A stretch of DNA of 64,000 nucleotides from Archegozetes longisetosus (GCA_018873245.2 JAEMBT020000125.1:1-64000); one strand, 5' to 3'. Counted from the stretch's first letter, positions 46,801-60,984 are shown. Program-made: numbers and translations. The notes: generated by a model from the sequence alone, not told the origin.

Positions 46801-49800
46801 ATTTTAATAAATAATAGATTTTCATTGTGAATTTGAACTTAACAGGGTAAACAAAGAAGCTCCATTAACTGTATGGTAAAGTTCCTTCAATTATTTTGTT
46901 TGACTAACTTTAAATTAATATTTGTGATGTGTGAAATACCAAAAAATCATTTTAAGAAATGACCGAAATCTGATCTTTTAAAATAATTTATAATTTGTTC
47001 AGAAATTCTTTAATTATTCGTTTATCCATAACCTACAAGATCAAATTACTATGTTCAATAAACAGCAATTTTGTGTAAGGTAAAATAGTTGTAATTTTCT
47101 AAATTAAAATATTTAGTGAGAAAAAATTTGACTTCACTCGACATTACCAAAGATTTAAGATACAAAATTTATATTCAAATAATCTACAACTCATATTGAA
47201 CCCAACTACATAAGTTATATTTACATAAAATAATTAGAATATTGATGACATATTAGGTAGTTTTCAAAAAGTCTCCTGAGCAATCTGATCAGAAAACTTG
47301 TGTAAAACTGGTTTGAGTCAAAATAGAATTTAGTCCAATTAAATTGGTGAAATATGCTAGCAATGGATGTTAGAAAATCGATAAATTCAAATCTACCCTG
47401 TGCCGATTATGAAGTATTGACCAGAAGTCGAGCAGCACAGTCTGGGCAGGTCGGATCACTTATTTTACAAACCTGTAAACCCTTACATTGAAATCTGGGT
47501 TTTCACAAAATATAGTCAATGCATTCCTGACTACTATAATTTTATGTTCACAATTAGTCTTATTTCAACAGATAATTTTAATCTATTCTAATAATTGTGG
47601 AGATATTGAACCTCATCAAAGGTTTGATAAGTTATCCAATTGAAATTTAAACTGTTCGATCTGTTAAACTTTAATGCTTACCTCATTAAATCTGAGCATT
47701 TCAAATTTTTATCCCCTCAAATTAAACTGCTATAAGTTGTGGCTGCAGTTCGGCTTATCAACTAAACTGAAGTATTAATTTAAAACAATCTATAATTGAT
47801 TATGAAATATTTTTGTTTAAGGAGTGAAAAAAGCAATAAAAGTAATGCTCAATTTAGTAAACAACGCGAACTAAACCCGAAACTGGTCTTTGCGTACGGT
47901 TTGATTATGTTGAATATTTGCTAAATCAATGCAAATGAGGTCTGTGAGTTTTCTTATATTTGACGATAAATTAGAGCAGTTAGATTTGAATCACTTAATC
48001 CTTTCTTTACATTCTTACAATTATAATAATATTAGAAATGAAAATCATTTTACTCAAAACAATTTTGTTTCGAATTATTTTTAGCCTTCAAGTATAATAT
48101 TAGACAAGTCTTATGATAAATCTAATGTGAAAGATGATCAATTTCTTATGAAGTCTTGAAATGAAATCTAAACATTCTTACTCTAACCAAAACAAATATT
48201 AATGGCTATTTAGTTCAGGCTAAAAAGAAATTACAGATGCACTTATTAAGTAATGTTTATTTAACACTTACAAAACTGATTACTTGATGAGTTACTTTTG
48301 CACTCTCGACTTTCGTATTAATATTATCAGAATTTGAATCGCTGTTATGCTAATAGTCATAATAGAATTCAAGTATTCAATTATCTAAAGACAAATGCCA
48401 GAAGTCGAATCGCATTATAGAATTTTCATACTTTAACTCTCACAAAGACTGTAAATGTGATATTGAGTATTAAAGAAAAAGCAAAGATATTCATAATATT
48501 CTATAAATTCTATAAATATTGATGCCTAACTTTAAACAGACTCAAACTTACAAATGATTCGATGAAATTGAAGTTTATAACTAGTTCATGTCACATAAGA
48601 TAATGCAGTATACGATTAGATTCTCAGAATCTAGAAATGAAAGCAAATTTTTAGAATTGTTCTGTTTGCTACTAAATCATAAATTCTTGATATCTGATAA
48701 AACATACTAAACAAAAACGCGTCAGAACAAATATAACCAATAGGACGATGTGAATATTCCAATAAATGCAGATATTGTATGTCATATGATTGATATATAA
48801 ATAAGAAAACAAAACAAGTTAAAAGTTGAAATATTCGGGAGTTTTAAACTTGATATTGAGTTTGATTTCAAAGTAAAACTTAGAATTTTAATCCAGATAT
48901 TGTAATCTAGAAGTTCAAAACTATTTTCTAACAAAAGAATCTCGCAAACTTGAATTTTTGTAAAAAATGTATACAGACTGGGTGAGTTTCTTCATTAATT
49001 TTAACCAATTTTAAATCAGGATTTGTGAGAATACGTAGACCCTTAAAAAGTCAGTGAGTAATAATTGAAATCTGATCTTTAAAAGTGATTTATCTCTTTA
49101 TAATTTTGGTACTAAACTTCTTAAACTATATACTCATTTGTTCATGACATGCAAGATCAAATTACTATGTTCTCAAAATAGCACCTTAATGTTTAGGTAA
49201 AATAGTTGCAATTTTATAAATTAGAATATTAATTACATATTAAGATAAAAAATTTCTGGTTTGACACGACAACATTACCAGAGATTTAAGATAAAATTGA
49301 TATTCAAATAATCTATAACTCATATTGAACTCAACTATATAAATTAGATTCACATCAAATAATTAGAACATCTGTTAAAAATCAGGTAATTTTCTAAAAT
49401 GCAAAACAATCTGATCAGTTAACTCCTGTAAAATTTGCTTATTTGGGTCAAAATAAAACTTAGATCAATAGAATCGGTGAGATGTACTAACAATGGATGT
49501 TAAAAAATTGCTAAATCAACAAATTTTCAAAAAGCTTGATAAACAGTATGTAGTATGTGAAATAAATAGACAGCTTAATATTAAAGATAAAACATTAAGA
49601 TAGATATGTTAAGGTAACAAATTTCTGATTTGACTACATTACCAGAGATTTGATATAAAATTTATTCAAATAATCAAAAACTCGCTAAACTCAACTATAT
49701 AACTTATATTCACATCAAATAATCAGAACATTGACAAAAAATGGAGTAATTTTCGAAAATCTACTAAACAGTTTGATCAGAAAACTAATGTAAAATCGGC

Positions 49801-51172
49801 TTATTTGGATAAAAGCAAAATCTAGCTCAAACTGTTGAAAATTTAAACTACTATAATCTTTTTAACTTTATTGCTTGCCTCGTCAGAATCTAAGCAGTTC
49901 CCCTCAAACTAAGGACAGTGATTACAGTTTTGCTTATCAACTAATCTGGAATACTCATTTTAGTTAGTCTATATTTCATTTTGAAATATAGTTCGAGTGA
50001 AAAAAGTAATAAAAGCAATGCTCAACTTAGTGAACAAAGCGAACAAAACTCGAATGCTTTGTATACGATTTGATTCTTTATATTGGATTTTTGCTCAAAG
50101 TAAATGACAAGTTCATGAGTTTCTTATGTCAGTATTTGAGGTTAAATTAATTGCAATTAGATTTGAATCGCTTAATCTTTTCAATGCGCTCGGTTTTTCG
50201 TATCACATATAATAAAAATGTGAGAACGAAAATGACTTTAAAAACTTGTATTATCTATTTCGAGCTATTCTTAGTATTCGATCATAATGTAAAACAAGTC
50301 ATATGATAAATCTAATGCGAAAGATGATCAACTTCTTAGCAAAAGTCTTAATATCAAATGTTAATATCTTTTATTCTAGCTAAAACAAATATTAATAGCT
50401 ATTTAGATCAGGATAACAAGGAATTACAGATGTAATTATCTAATAAAGTTTATTCAACTCTTATCTTGAAACTGACTACCTGACAAGTTTCGTTTGCAAT
50501 CTGTGTTTTAGTGTTAAAATGATCAGAATTGGAATTTTTGTTATGCTAACAAAATTGAAGCATTGAACTAGCCTCATAAGACAGACAGCAAAAGTTGAAT
50601 CACAAACAATTTTCATGCTCTCCAATCCTAGCAGTAATGTGACTGAGTATTAAGAGAAAGTAAATCCATTGTATATAATATTCCATAAAATCTATAAATG
50701 TTGTTACCTAACTTGGAACAGACTTCAAACTTATGATTCAAAATTTTTAGTTTAAAATTAGTTCATCTCGTAGAAGATGTGATCTTACCATTAGATTCTC
50801 AGAATTTTCAAGTAAAAGTAAATTTTGAAAGAACTTTCACAAATTCTTGGTAGCTAACAAGTATTGAATGAAACAAACATCAAAACTGAAGCACAGCTAA
50901 AATGAATATTCTAATAAACTCAGACCTCGTATGTTATATGATTGATGTCAAAAATAAAACTAAAAAAAGGTTGAAAAGTCGTAGGTTTTAAACCTGACAT
51001 GAAGTCATTTCAAAATAAACTTAGAATGTGAATCTAGATATTGTTCACAGCTATTTTCTAATTCTGAAAGGTTTTTTCATAAACTTAAGTATTTGTCAAC
51101 GTTCCACAGACTAATTGAGGAAGTTTCTGATATTATTTTGGCTAATTAGCTTCAAGTCTATATTTGCGTCTA
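43820..51172. repeat. Degenerate tandem repeats, units of about 2.1 kb
   Basis: 43860-44600 repeats the upstream flank of the receptor gene (compare 32840-33560 and 41280-41940). From 45.2 kb a unit of about 2.1 kb is repeated: the AAAGTAATAAAGGTAATGCT-like landmark is at 45740, 47833 and 50013. Each unit also carries an AGTTACTTTTGC/ATCAGAATTTG region and a GTATGTCATATGATTGAT region. No usable frame remains. Confidence 0.65.
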
Positions 51173-51878
51173 TATAGAATATTCTGCATAATGACTGTTC
51201 TCTCTTTCATAACCTATATCGCGATTTGCAGTTATTTCAAGAGTATGAAAACACTCAAAGTGATTTAAATTCGAATACCTGCCATTCTAAACCGTCCCAA
51301 AGGGTGACGTAATATTCTTGCAATTTTCTTATTGATTTATTAATGAAGAATTTGGGGCTGAACTTTGGTGGCTGGATGCCACACATCTCATAATTAAGAA
51401 AAACATCTTAGATAAATATTAATTACAGTAACATTAAAGTACTGCGCGAAATATGAGAGACATCCGAAAATGATTGATTCCATAGGACTCTATAGACTTT
51501 ATAGTGAAAAAAATCCTAATGCGAATGCAACTTAAGAAATCCTATGAAAACCCATTGATAAGCTAAAGAGTGGACCCAATCATTTTCGGATGTCTCATAT
51601 TTCGCGCAGTACTTTAATATTAATGTAACTAATATTTATCTGAGATTTTTTCCTTAATTATGAGATGTGTGGCATCCAGCCACCAAAGTTCAGCCCCAAA
51701 TTCTTCATTAATAAATCAATAAGAAAATTGCAAGAATATTACGTCACCCTTTGGGACGGTTTAGAATGGCAGGTATTAGAATTTAAATCACTTTGAGTGT
51801 TTTCATACTCTTGCAATAACTGCAAATCGCGATATAGGTTATGAAAGAGAGAACGGTCATTATGCAGAATATTCTATA
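51173..51878. repeat. Large near-perfect palindrome
   Basis: Arms 51173-51476 and 51577-51878 (about 300 bp) are reverse complements with only scattered differences, around a 100-bp spacer. The outer 70 bp of each arm belong to the surrounding tandem repeat family (TATAGAATATTCTGCATAAT and neighbouring sequence), while the inner 230 bp are found nowhere else in the window. The arms are far more alike than the decayed repeats around them. Confidence 0.9.
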
Positions 51879-54800
51879 TGCTCAATAACTTATATAAAAT
51901 GTTGGTTGATCTACTTGAAGCAAACTTCAAACTTATAAATAATTAGAAAAATTTAGTTTATATGATGAGATAGAGTGGTCTTGTAGGTAGATTCTCAGAA
52001 TTTTCAAATCCAAGCAAGCTGAGTTCTTAATATGAATGGTTATTTGGTTCATGCTAAGTAGTAGTTACAGGCGAATTCATCGAACAATCTTAACTTAATG
52101 CTTCCATCTTAAAATTATTTGTTGGCCTACCTTAACATTCTCGGGTTCCTTATTAAGATTATCAAAATTTGACTCGTTCATAGAATGTTATGATAGAATT
52201 CAAGTATTCATCTAATCTAACATGCAATAGGAACAGATATTAGAAGTTAAATCATTATAAGCAATCATAATCTCTAACTCTTGCAACGACTGTAAATTGT
52301 GATAAAGCATGAAAGAGAAAGCAAAGCAAGTTTAAAGAATATTTGATATACTAACAATATATATAAAACTGTCTAAATGGAAGTGGATTTCAAACTTACA
52401 ATTCGACAAAATTTCGTTTATATCATGAAAGGTGGTGTGATCTCATGAGTAGAATTTTCGAATCAAAGTAGTAAATCTTGAAAGCAGAGACTTTTACTAA
52501 TAAACTGTAAATTGTTGCTATCTGATAAGCATGTATTTAATGAAAAATATCAAAACTGAAACATAAGTAAAAGGAAAGGTGTGAATATTTCAATAAATGA
52601 GGATATTGTACATCATATAAACGATTTGCATTTTCTCAACTCATATTTATCTATAGTTTAATAAGTGATTAGTACCCGGTATTACTAAAATGATATAAAA
52701 CCATATCTTAAAATATTAGAAACAATTTTGGGTTTATTTCACCGGAAGTATTGGCTTAACAAACGAAGCACAAACTATAAATAATGTCATTGAAAATTAA
52801 TGTCGATTAATGTAGATGTAAATGTAGTGTAAATTAGTGGTTGTATCATATAAGTACATACATAACTCCTTTTCTCGCACTTTTTATATCTATTGCAGTT
52901 CTGACTCTAAACTACAAATTCTATCCATTGCTATTCTATGAGATTGTCTAGAGTCTGGTCCTAGAATTTAGTATTCATTTCTAATTATCATTTGGCAGAT
53001 AACCTGTATTAAATAATATTTGAAAATACCCCTATTTGAAAATTCAGTCTTAAGAATGAAATTGAGCTAAGGTCCAGAGTTACTGATAGGTCCAGAGCTA
53101 ATAGATGTTTAAGCGTTGGTTAACTTTATTCAACAGAAAGCTCTTCGCATTACATCACTATGACTGCAATTATTAGGCAGCATCTATTATAGGTTGTCAT
53201 CACTTTCTTAACACTTATCAACACATGTCTTTTCATGGTAATCCACCAAAGTCGAGATTTTCACAAGATTTGCTGTTATTTATGCTGTAACTGTATTTTA
53301 TTCAATATTTATTTACGTTATGAATATCGTGTCTTCAATCACATATGAAACACAAGATCTATGGGTCACTGAATTGGCGGCTACTAGTGGATAGAGAGAA
53401 AAGTATGAAAACTTCTCGCAGATAATTGTGTTAATAATAGTAAACGATGAAATAGAATAATCAATGATTTTTGATTAGTAGTTTTCATCACTGATCCAAA
53501 TGTTGGACTTTATTGTTGAAAATGTGTTATTTTCGACTTTAATGCTATGGTGTGAATATTGATTAAAACAGTTAAGATCTTGCGAGCAATTATTGATAAG
53601 AGTTTCTTACATTTTCAGATGACTTTAATTACATTTCTTAAAAATGGTTGAGATGTTAACATGTTACATGTTACTTGTTGCATACTTGTTACAATGTAAA
53701 TTATTTGAGTGAAATCATGATCAATGGTGTGTCTAGCTACACGTATTTCTTTCAATTAATTATCAATCAACTTCAGATCACAAAGTTTTTGATATATTAT
53801 GATTAATTAAAGGCAACAATCGCTATATTTTCAATTAGATTCAATAGATTTTTCATGTAATTTTACGCATCATCCACAAAGCATGGCAAACTCAATGATA
53901 CAATGCTTTGTGAATAAGTTGTATACCACATTATCTAACTGAAAAATATAATTATTTATGGATCTAATTAACCACAAAATATCTAACACTGTGATCTAAA
54001 ATTGATTGATGATTAGTTGAAAAAATATTTGTAGCCAGGCACACCCTTCATTATCCTTCCATTCGTATTTTTAACAATTTAATTATTGAGCTCACTTTCA
54101 GAAACAGTAGTTGCAAAACATTAAAATTCTGTTTTACTGTATCACAAGCTCATTTGGAATATTAAGAACGCGCAGAATCTCTCATAAACCATATTATTCT
54201 CTAAATAATTGATCGATAATTGATTTGATATACTATTCACATTAAGCCTATATTCATATTATATAGAAACACGTGTAAAGAAGCCAAACTACAGTTATCA
54301 ACACAAGTGTTAGACAAACACATTCCAAGCATAGAGAATAGTGCTCAATATATATTTTATTACTTAAGAATTTCTTAATAAATGTGGGAATGTTAATGTA
54401 ATTATATTTATTCAAATATTGGAGTGATATGAACGCTCGTTCTAAATATTTTATCCATCAATATATAAATGTTAATGCGTCAAATCTAAAGTCGCATTAT
54501 GTTCCACTATTTAAAAAACCTTTATTTTATTGAAAAATATAATTTTATGCTTTATTATTTGTTTGTCTAGCAATTTGTTTTTAAACATTTTGATCACAAT
54601 CACAACCATTACTAATAAAGTTATATATCATTGTTTTTTATTCAATATCTATTAACACACCTCTCAATTCACTAAATATTAAATAATCGGTTGTTATATC
54701 ATTTATTCGCCCTATTTTCTAACATTTATAAAATGATATAATAATGGATATTAAATTTGGATGGAGTTTGTTTATAATAGTGTAACGAATCCTACTTTGA

Positions 54801-56129
54801 GTATACGATATAACAAAAGAGATCTTTTAGTTTATTTCTCAGAGATATCATTTGTTTGGCATTTCCTCAAATGCATATCCTTGGATCATAAAAAAATTTT
54901 TAATGACAAACTTGTTAATCTTTCCTCAAATTTAATTTCATCACTTTCATAACATTATGAAACTATTGATTTTGGTTGTAATTTATTATAATATTAGGCA
55001 TTTAAACAACTATTTGTATAACAGTTATGTAAATCTTTTCATAACTTTATATTAATAAGTTTGTAGTGTCTAGTTGTGAATTTCTTAAACTTTTGCTCAA
55101 CTCGATTATTTTAGAGTTTATCGTCCTCTTATTATAAAAATTTGGCTCATTTCTACAAATAAATGATAACTGAAAACTGTCAAAAAACTCGTGTTTCGCT
55201 TAAAGTTTAGTTTTCGGAGTGCGGGTGGCGTGATTGTTTCTAGGAATTATATGGAAGTTCATTTTCCGGAACTAATACTCCTCTTGGGAGCAAGTTATTT
55301 AAATCAATATTACCTCCCTGTTTGCTCTCAATTTGAATAACAATTTTTGATAGTTCTTTAAAATCTTCACATTCCATAAAATTTAAAGATTTCAAATCTA
55401 GCACAATACAATGCTGCACATTTTGCAATTAGCGTCTTTTTATTGTTTGAAGGTACTTTTTTGAAAAATTTATGAATTTGTGGATATTTTCGTTTTTACA
55501 ATTATTATAAATTTTTGAGTCCACTTATTTCGTCTTAACTAACATGATCATTTGACATTTTAATGATTACAGAATATCACCTTTTCAATTTGTATTTGCA
55601 TTAAATACCCATAAATAGATTACTTAATATTTACTTATTAGAAAGGATACCTTAAATGCTCTACTCTCTGCATTTATCTGTATGTTCTAGTAATAGACAA
55701 TTCAAATATTTAAATTTTTAGAAGTATTTTTGAACACTTTTAAGAAATGAATGTTCTTTGTATACAATGCTATGTAATAAGTATTGGCACATTTTTTATG
55801 ACAAAGGATATTTATATATATGAAAACTAGGGTTATCCCATGTAGATTTTTTTCGTATGATATAAGTATCCCGGATTGAATAGGATTTCATTTACCACAT
55901 ACCTATTTCTCTGTAAAAGAGCCTAGTTGAACCCGATAGAGAGTATTTTGCGTTCCACAACGCTCTTAGGTTAACCTTGTATTTACTTCTTCTGTAGCAA
56001 TGGTACTAGACGTTAAATAAAGATGAAATCTATTATTACAACAGTTTTTACATTTCGTATAATGATGTACAATTCTTCCATGCACAATTCCACACTTCCC
56101 AATTTATCATAGAATATAAGTGATGACCA
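51879..56129. other. AT-rich DNA: end of tandem repeats, then spacer
   Basis: Repeat-family sequence continues to about 52620 (for example the receptor-flank landmarks near 52120-52200). Beyond that I see no gene. A 62-codon minus-strand frame at 55428-55240 has no recognisable features. Confidence 0.4.
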
Positions 56130-56665
56130 TATCAGGCCTAATTGACCAACGGAAGGCAACCGATGGCCATTTTCAATTTAGTTGACCTATGGGAAGTAAT
56201 CGATGGTCATCTCCATACCAGATAGGCTACAGAAGACAAACGACGACCATTTCTAACTCAGATGATCTACGGCAAGTTACCAATGGCCACTTTCATTTCA
56301 GATAAACTATGTGAAGAAACTAATGGTCATTTCTGTGTCAGAAGTATTATGGGAGACAAATGTTGACCATCTCCAACTCAGGTTAGCTACGGGAGATAAT
56401 TGATGACCGTTTTTACATCATATAACCTACGGGAGGCAACCGATGGTCATTTCCATTCTACTTGACCTGCGGGAAGTAACAGATGACCATTTTCAATTCA
56501 GATGATCTACGAGAGGCAAACGATGACTATTTACCACTCAGATGTGCTAAGGGAAGTAACTAATGACCATTTCCATATAAAATGAATAACAGAAAAAAAG
56601 CGATGATCATTGATAGTACAGATGACCTACAGGAAGTAATCGACGGCTATTCCAAATCCATTGAA
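56130..56665 (-). repeat. Minisatellite of about 40-bp units, reverse orientation
   Basis: About 13 units with GATGGTCATTTCCAT, CAGATGACCTACGGGAAGTA and variants; the reverse complement equals the unit at 28117-28757. Confidence 0.9.
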
Positions 56666-58029
56666 GACTCTTCAAAGACTTCGAGGTTCTACTGGGTATA
56701 GGGGTTTGAGTTTCTTCCAGTAGGTCAAGTCAACTTTAAAACAATTCTATTTTTCAAGCTGCAACCAACTTGTTAGTAAATATAGCGGTCTGAATTTTCA
56801 GGCACATTTTAGGATTCTAGTATTTCTATTTAGTCAAATTAGACTCCCGTTAGGGAAAAAGTACAATCTGACTGAATTCTTAAGCCAAAGATCTGGTAAT
56901 GGGTGCTTTTTGAGGGCACCTACTTTTGATTTTATATTCTTATAGAACTCGTCAAGCTGGTTCGTAGTATTATATGACCCAAGGTCAAAAAGGTCATCTT
57001 TAAGGTCATTTCGAGATCAAATCTCCAAAAGTGACATTTAACGGTAGATGGTGCCTATTAAGGGCACATACTTTTAAGGATCGATCCTAATAGTACTCGA
57101 TGTGAGGAGTCTAACGATATATCACATGCCACGTTTTATCCATAAATTACACGACATTTTTGGGTTTTTATATATCCAGGCACCCACCCGACCACCTCAG
57201 GCACCCACGTGACCACCCCAGACACCCACACTCCATTCATCCTTCTCTCAAAGTACCTAATAGCGACTTGTTTAACCTAACCACCACAAACCCGATTTAA
57301 CTTAAGCTGAAGATAGCTTCAGATCGCTTCATTCGGAATGCTTCGCGTTCTTCGCTTCGTGACCTGACGCAATCTTCACTTAGGTTAAATCACGCACGTG
57401 AATACTTAATTATTTTATAGTGAATTATATCTAATTTCGGCGGAGATACCTAGCGATACAACTATGTTTGAGTTTTTAGAATATTGCAAGGAATTTTAAC
57501 TTATTCTCTTTCTACACCTTTATTTCACCCATACTTTCACAACCATACTTTCCTACAGATGAACATAAATCACAAACAGGGACCAGACAATCAGGATTTG
57601 TTATTCAAAAGTATTCCCACTTCCAACTATTTCCTAACAAAATTAACTCCTATTTCTCGACTATTGGTTAAAACTTGTTAAGCTCCTACCCTAAACTTAG
57701 GTCGAAATCTCCCTATAAAGTGATCGATAAATATGTATTTGGGTCTTTTACCTCATATTACCAAAAATAAAATAGCTCCTGTAGTTACAATATTTATGTT
57801 ATTGTTACGAAATTGTGTTGTGCTACGATTCGATGCTGCAAATATGGAGGTCCAACCGAGACGGTGATAGACGATACCGTTTGGCCGACAACTTACTAAA
57901 CATCGCTTAGAGTCACTTAGGAAAGACTGTGTTCTGGTTCTTAGGATTCGTTATCGTGGCTTTTCACCAAAGGTAAGTACGGGGACTCGTATAAGCTAAA
58001 GAGTAACTATAATAAGAGGAAATGAAATA
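56666..58029. other. Spacer with a short C-rich repeat
   Basis: Between 57178 and 57230 a unit like CAGGCACCCACGTGACCACC repeats about two and a half times. Two related lines ending in GGGCAC(C/A)TACTTTT at about 56910 and 57060 are a direct repeat. No gene is supported. Confidence 0.45.
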
Positions 58030-58385
58030 AGAGAGGTTTTAATTATGACAAGAAAGATCAGGTTAACGAGAGCGATAAACCTATTAAGCGTGTTGAACTT
58101 GACATTGCTAGGAAGCTAAACGATGGCCGCAACCTTAATGGAGACATCAAGTGTTTCAACTGCCAAAAGTTAGGCATTATTCCCGAAACTGTCCAAAGAA
58201 TCAGAAACAGTTTAGCGGTTCTCGCAGAACTAATGCTCTAATAGCTCATATGAATGAATACGATAGTCTAAGCGACTGCGATGACCTCATCTACCAAAAG
58301 GTATACATTAATAATAAATAGATAACAGCTTTAATTGACTCAGGTTCAGAGGTCTCTTTGATCGATGCAAGCGATCAGGCAAGAT
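58030..58385 (+). mobile_element. Ty3/gypsy gag-protease relic
   Basis: A frame with a one-base change encodes a gag zinc knuckle: CFNCQK, then after the frame change a GHYSRNC segment, completing a CCHC motif. About 50 codons later comes the start of a retroviral-type aspartic protease with LIDSGSEVSLID (active site DSG). An in-frame TAG lies between the two at about 58318. The protease is interrupted at 58386 by a small insertion. It is on the plus strand, opposite to the gypsy integrase at 13 kb. Confidence 0.75.
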
Positions 58386-58505
58386 TGTGTAACCAGAGAC
58401 ATATATGTAAATTAACTGTTAACTGTTATTTTATTATAACTTTTGTTGTACAATAACTAACAGTCAACAGTTAAGGGTTTATGTTGTATCTGTTCTGGTT
58501 ACACA
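58386..58505. mobile_element. 120-bp palindromic MITE-like insertion
   Basis: The ends are inverted repeats (TGTGTAACCAGA/TCTGGTTACACA, allowing one gap), with a second inner inverted repeat TAACTGTTAACTGTTA/TAACAGTCAACAGTTA. It sits inside the gypsy protease frame. I could not define a target duplication. Confidence 0.65.
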
Positions 58506-60469
58506 CCCTCTTGACTTATAATCGTGGTTATAGAGGTATATATCAGTTATTCCACTCTTTCGAGTCAAGTCAAATTTGATCCTGTACGAAAACCCTTATC
58601 GCTTAGAGTGTAGAATTTTTTGATAATAATTCCTCATATAGCAAGCCTTGCACTTCGAGTGAAATGATATAATGAAGTTTGACCTGCAGCCTCCTTCACT
58701 GTCACAAAGATGGGAATAAAATGATTAAAAGGTGAACTTAATGAGTATTTTGTTAACTCCCCTTATACATCATTTAAATTACCGAAAAACAACGTACTTA
58801 GCAATTACGAGCCTCAATCATGTTTCCTAGATAAGAACTGTAAGCTTTTAAGACTAGAGCTCAAGCTAAAGCGAGGAATAAATTCTGTATCGAGAATGAC
58901 AGGCTGGAAATACTGTGAGGATATCTTAACCATAGCTATAATAAGCCTATTAGCAATGATTTGGCTTATCGTAAGAAATTGCGGACTGTAATGGGACAAA
59001 GAAATTGGGCCTGTAAACATGTGTTTACATCGAGCAGAGCTCCAGTATCTTTGAACGAAGAATCGTTAATAGAACCTCCGCCCTACTCAGATATCGAGCC
59101 TATTGCAGTGTAATTAAGAACTCATTAAACCTCTATAAATTCCTGTCAACTTCTCACTCAATCTATCACACCTTGAATTTCCTATATCTCTTTGACATAA
59201 TTAATTATAGCTTTATTAACGCCCTATAATTAAAAAATTAACTTACGTAACATAAGTGCCTCTTCGTCGAACAAAAATTCTGATCACAAATTAAATTGGT
59301 TGGACATAGCAAAAGTGAATTATTTTCCCTCAAATCCTGGACAAGTTCAAATAACTTATGCCAAAAACACTAATCCATTTAATGGGTAGTGTCTTTTTGC
59401 TTAGAGAGTGCTTCGAACAATTGTTGCAAAACTCAGTGTTAATCATTAGCTCAGAAAGAGTTCGGATTTGTGAAGCGAACCTAAAATATACACCAAAAGT
59501 GGATTATGTGATCAGACACAAAAAAGCAAAAAGTTTTTTACAATCTAAACAAAATAACAAAAATTATTTTAAAAAGCAACAAAACTTGCTAAAATACATA
59601 AAAAATTACACTTAACACAGATATAATAAAAAAAACCAAATATTTAACTTCTATTCAAGAAATTTAAGCCTATGTAAGTGACTTCAACTACAGGCGGATT
59701 TTTAAAAGTTTTCTCTTAATCTTAAACAACTTATTCTTTTAATTTTACCGATTCTGGCCAACTTAAAACTCAGCTAAAAATTAAGATATTGAATTCAAGT
59801 ACAGTCAACCCTCCTCTTTGAAATTAATACACTCAATTTGAAAATTCTTCGAGCGCATTCACGAAATTCAACTCCTAAACCTTCAGAATGCATAGTAACG
59901 GTACCGAATGATCAGCTCATCGGGCCCTCAAAGTGGCCATGTCCTTCGGCTAAAATTTTTAAACTTCTTTTCTATTAGACCTATGTCTTTTAACAAATTC
60001 TCAATAAAAATAACAAAAATCATTGTGCCCTCACAAGTTAATCCACTAATCATTTAAGCACTCCGAGCTGAAAATTGAATTCAAATCAACTTAAATTTAG
60101 GTAATAAGAAGTTGGTAGGCAAAATTTTAAATAGTTAAAATTTATAAACAACATTAAACCTTAGAATTTTGAAGACTTTAAATCCAGTTTCAATCGAGCG
60201 CATGAGCGGAAAATGATGTTCACTCATACTTATCCCAACCTTTTCATAGGCCTACTCGAAGTATATATAAGCAACAAACAGTACTCATTATTTACCACTT
60301 ATTTAATCTTATTTTATTATGCCGTTTAATCATTACAACTTATTCGAAAAATATCACAGTTATATAATACTTGTAATTCAAAAAAACTTGTTTAAAAAGT
60401 TTTAAAAAATGAGATCATCTAAATATATCAATTTTCAACATATCGTTTGGAGCTAAAATCGTAAGAAAA
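58506..60469. other. Spacer with possible decayed retroelement sequence
   Basis: The first few hundred bases may continue the gypsy relic, since codon-like stretches persist, but nothing can be assigned. The rest has no recognisable gene. Confidence 0.35.
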
Positions 60470-60984
60470 TCAATCATAGCCCTTAACCCATTGACCCTTT
60501 TCAATAGCATTGGCAATGAATACCAAAGCCCGTTCCAAACAATTTTTAGTATTCATCTGTTCCCTGAAAGCCATCTGTATAGTGCGCCGTTCACCATCAA
60601 TCGGAAGCTTGATCCTGGCTAGACGTACCGAATTAACAGGCGTTTCAGCAGCCCTAGATCTCTCCGGCAGATTGAAATAGTGATCTGAAAAGCAATTGAA
60701 CATTTAAAAAATTTTCCATAAAAGGTTCAAGAATACCAACATTTTCGTTTAACACCATCATTGGAGATGATTAAAACATTTGCATGATAGGTACGTCCTG
60801 AAGCTAAATGCTGTGTCCCTAAGGGTCCAAAAAGTAAGAAAACGACGATACGATATTTCTCCGACAATGACTTAATGGTTTTGAGGGCATCACTGTCGTT
60901 TGAGAGGAACTTGGCGCGGTGTTGCGGATAACGCTTTACAAAGTCACCCAATTCAGTCTTACAATCTTGAGTTCTACCGATTAT
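60470..60984 (-). CDS. Two exons of an unrecognised host gene
   Basis: The upstream exon begins at 60984 after a good acceptor (TTTGTCCACAG) and encodes IIGRTQDCKTELGDFVKRYP and more, ending near 60737-60760. The downstream exon runs from 60684 (acceptor CTTTTCAG) to TGA 60470 and is Arg/Glu-rich with a hydrophobic helix (LERALVFIANAI). The strongest donor (G|GTATTC, giving a 52-nt intron) puts the exons out of phase by one base; two weaker donors, GTGTTA or GTTGGT, keep phase. Either one of those is used or there is an indel. I do not recognise the domain (segment KYRIVVFLLFGPLG). The first exon(s) must lie upstream. It could be the 3' part of the same transcription unit as the chromodomain gene, but that gene has its own stop. 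Confidence 0.5.

Noticed and set aside
55240..55428. 62-codon minus-strand frame
   Set aside because: No domain, no splice support and no neighbours that suggest function.
59358..59615. 85-codon plus-strand frame
   Set aside because: Low-complexity Lys/Asn-rich C-terminus and no family pattern; likely chance.
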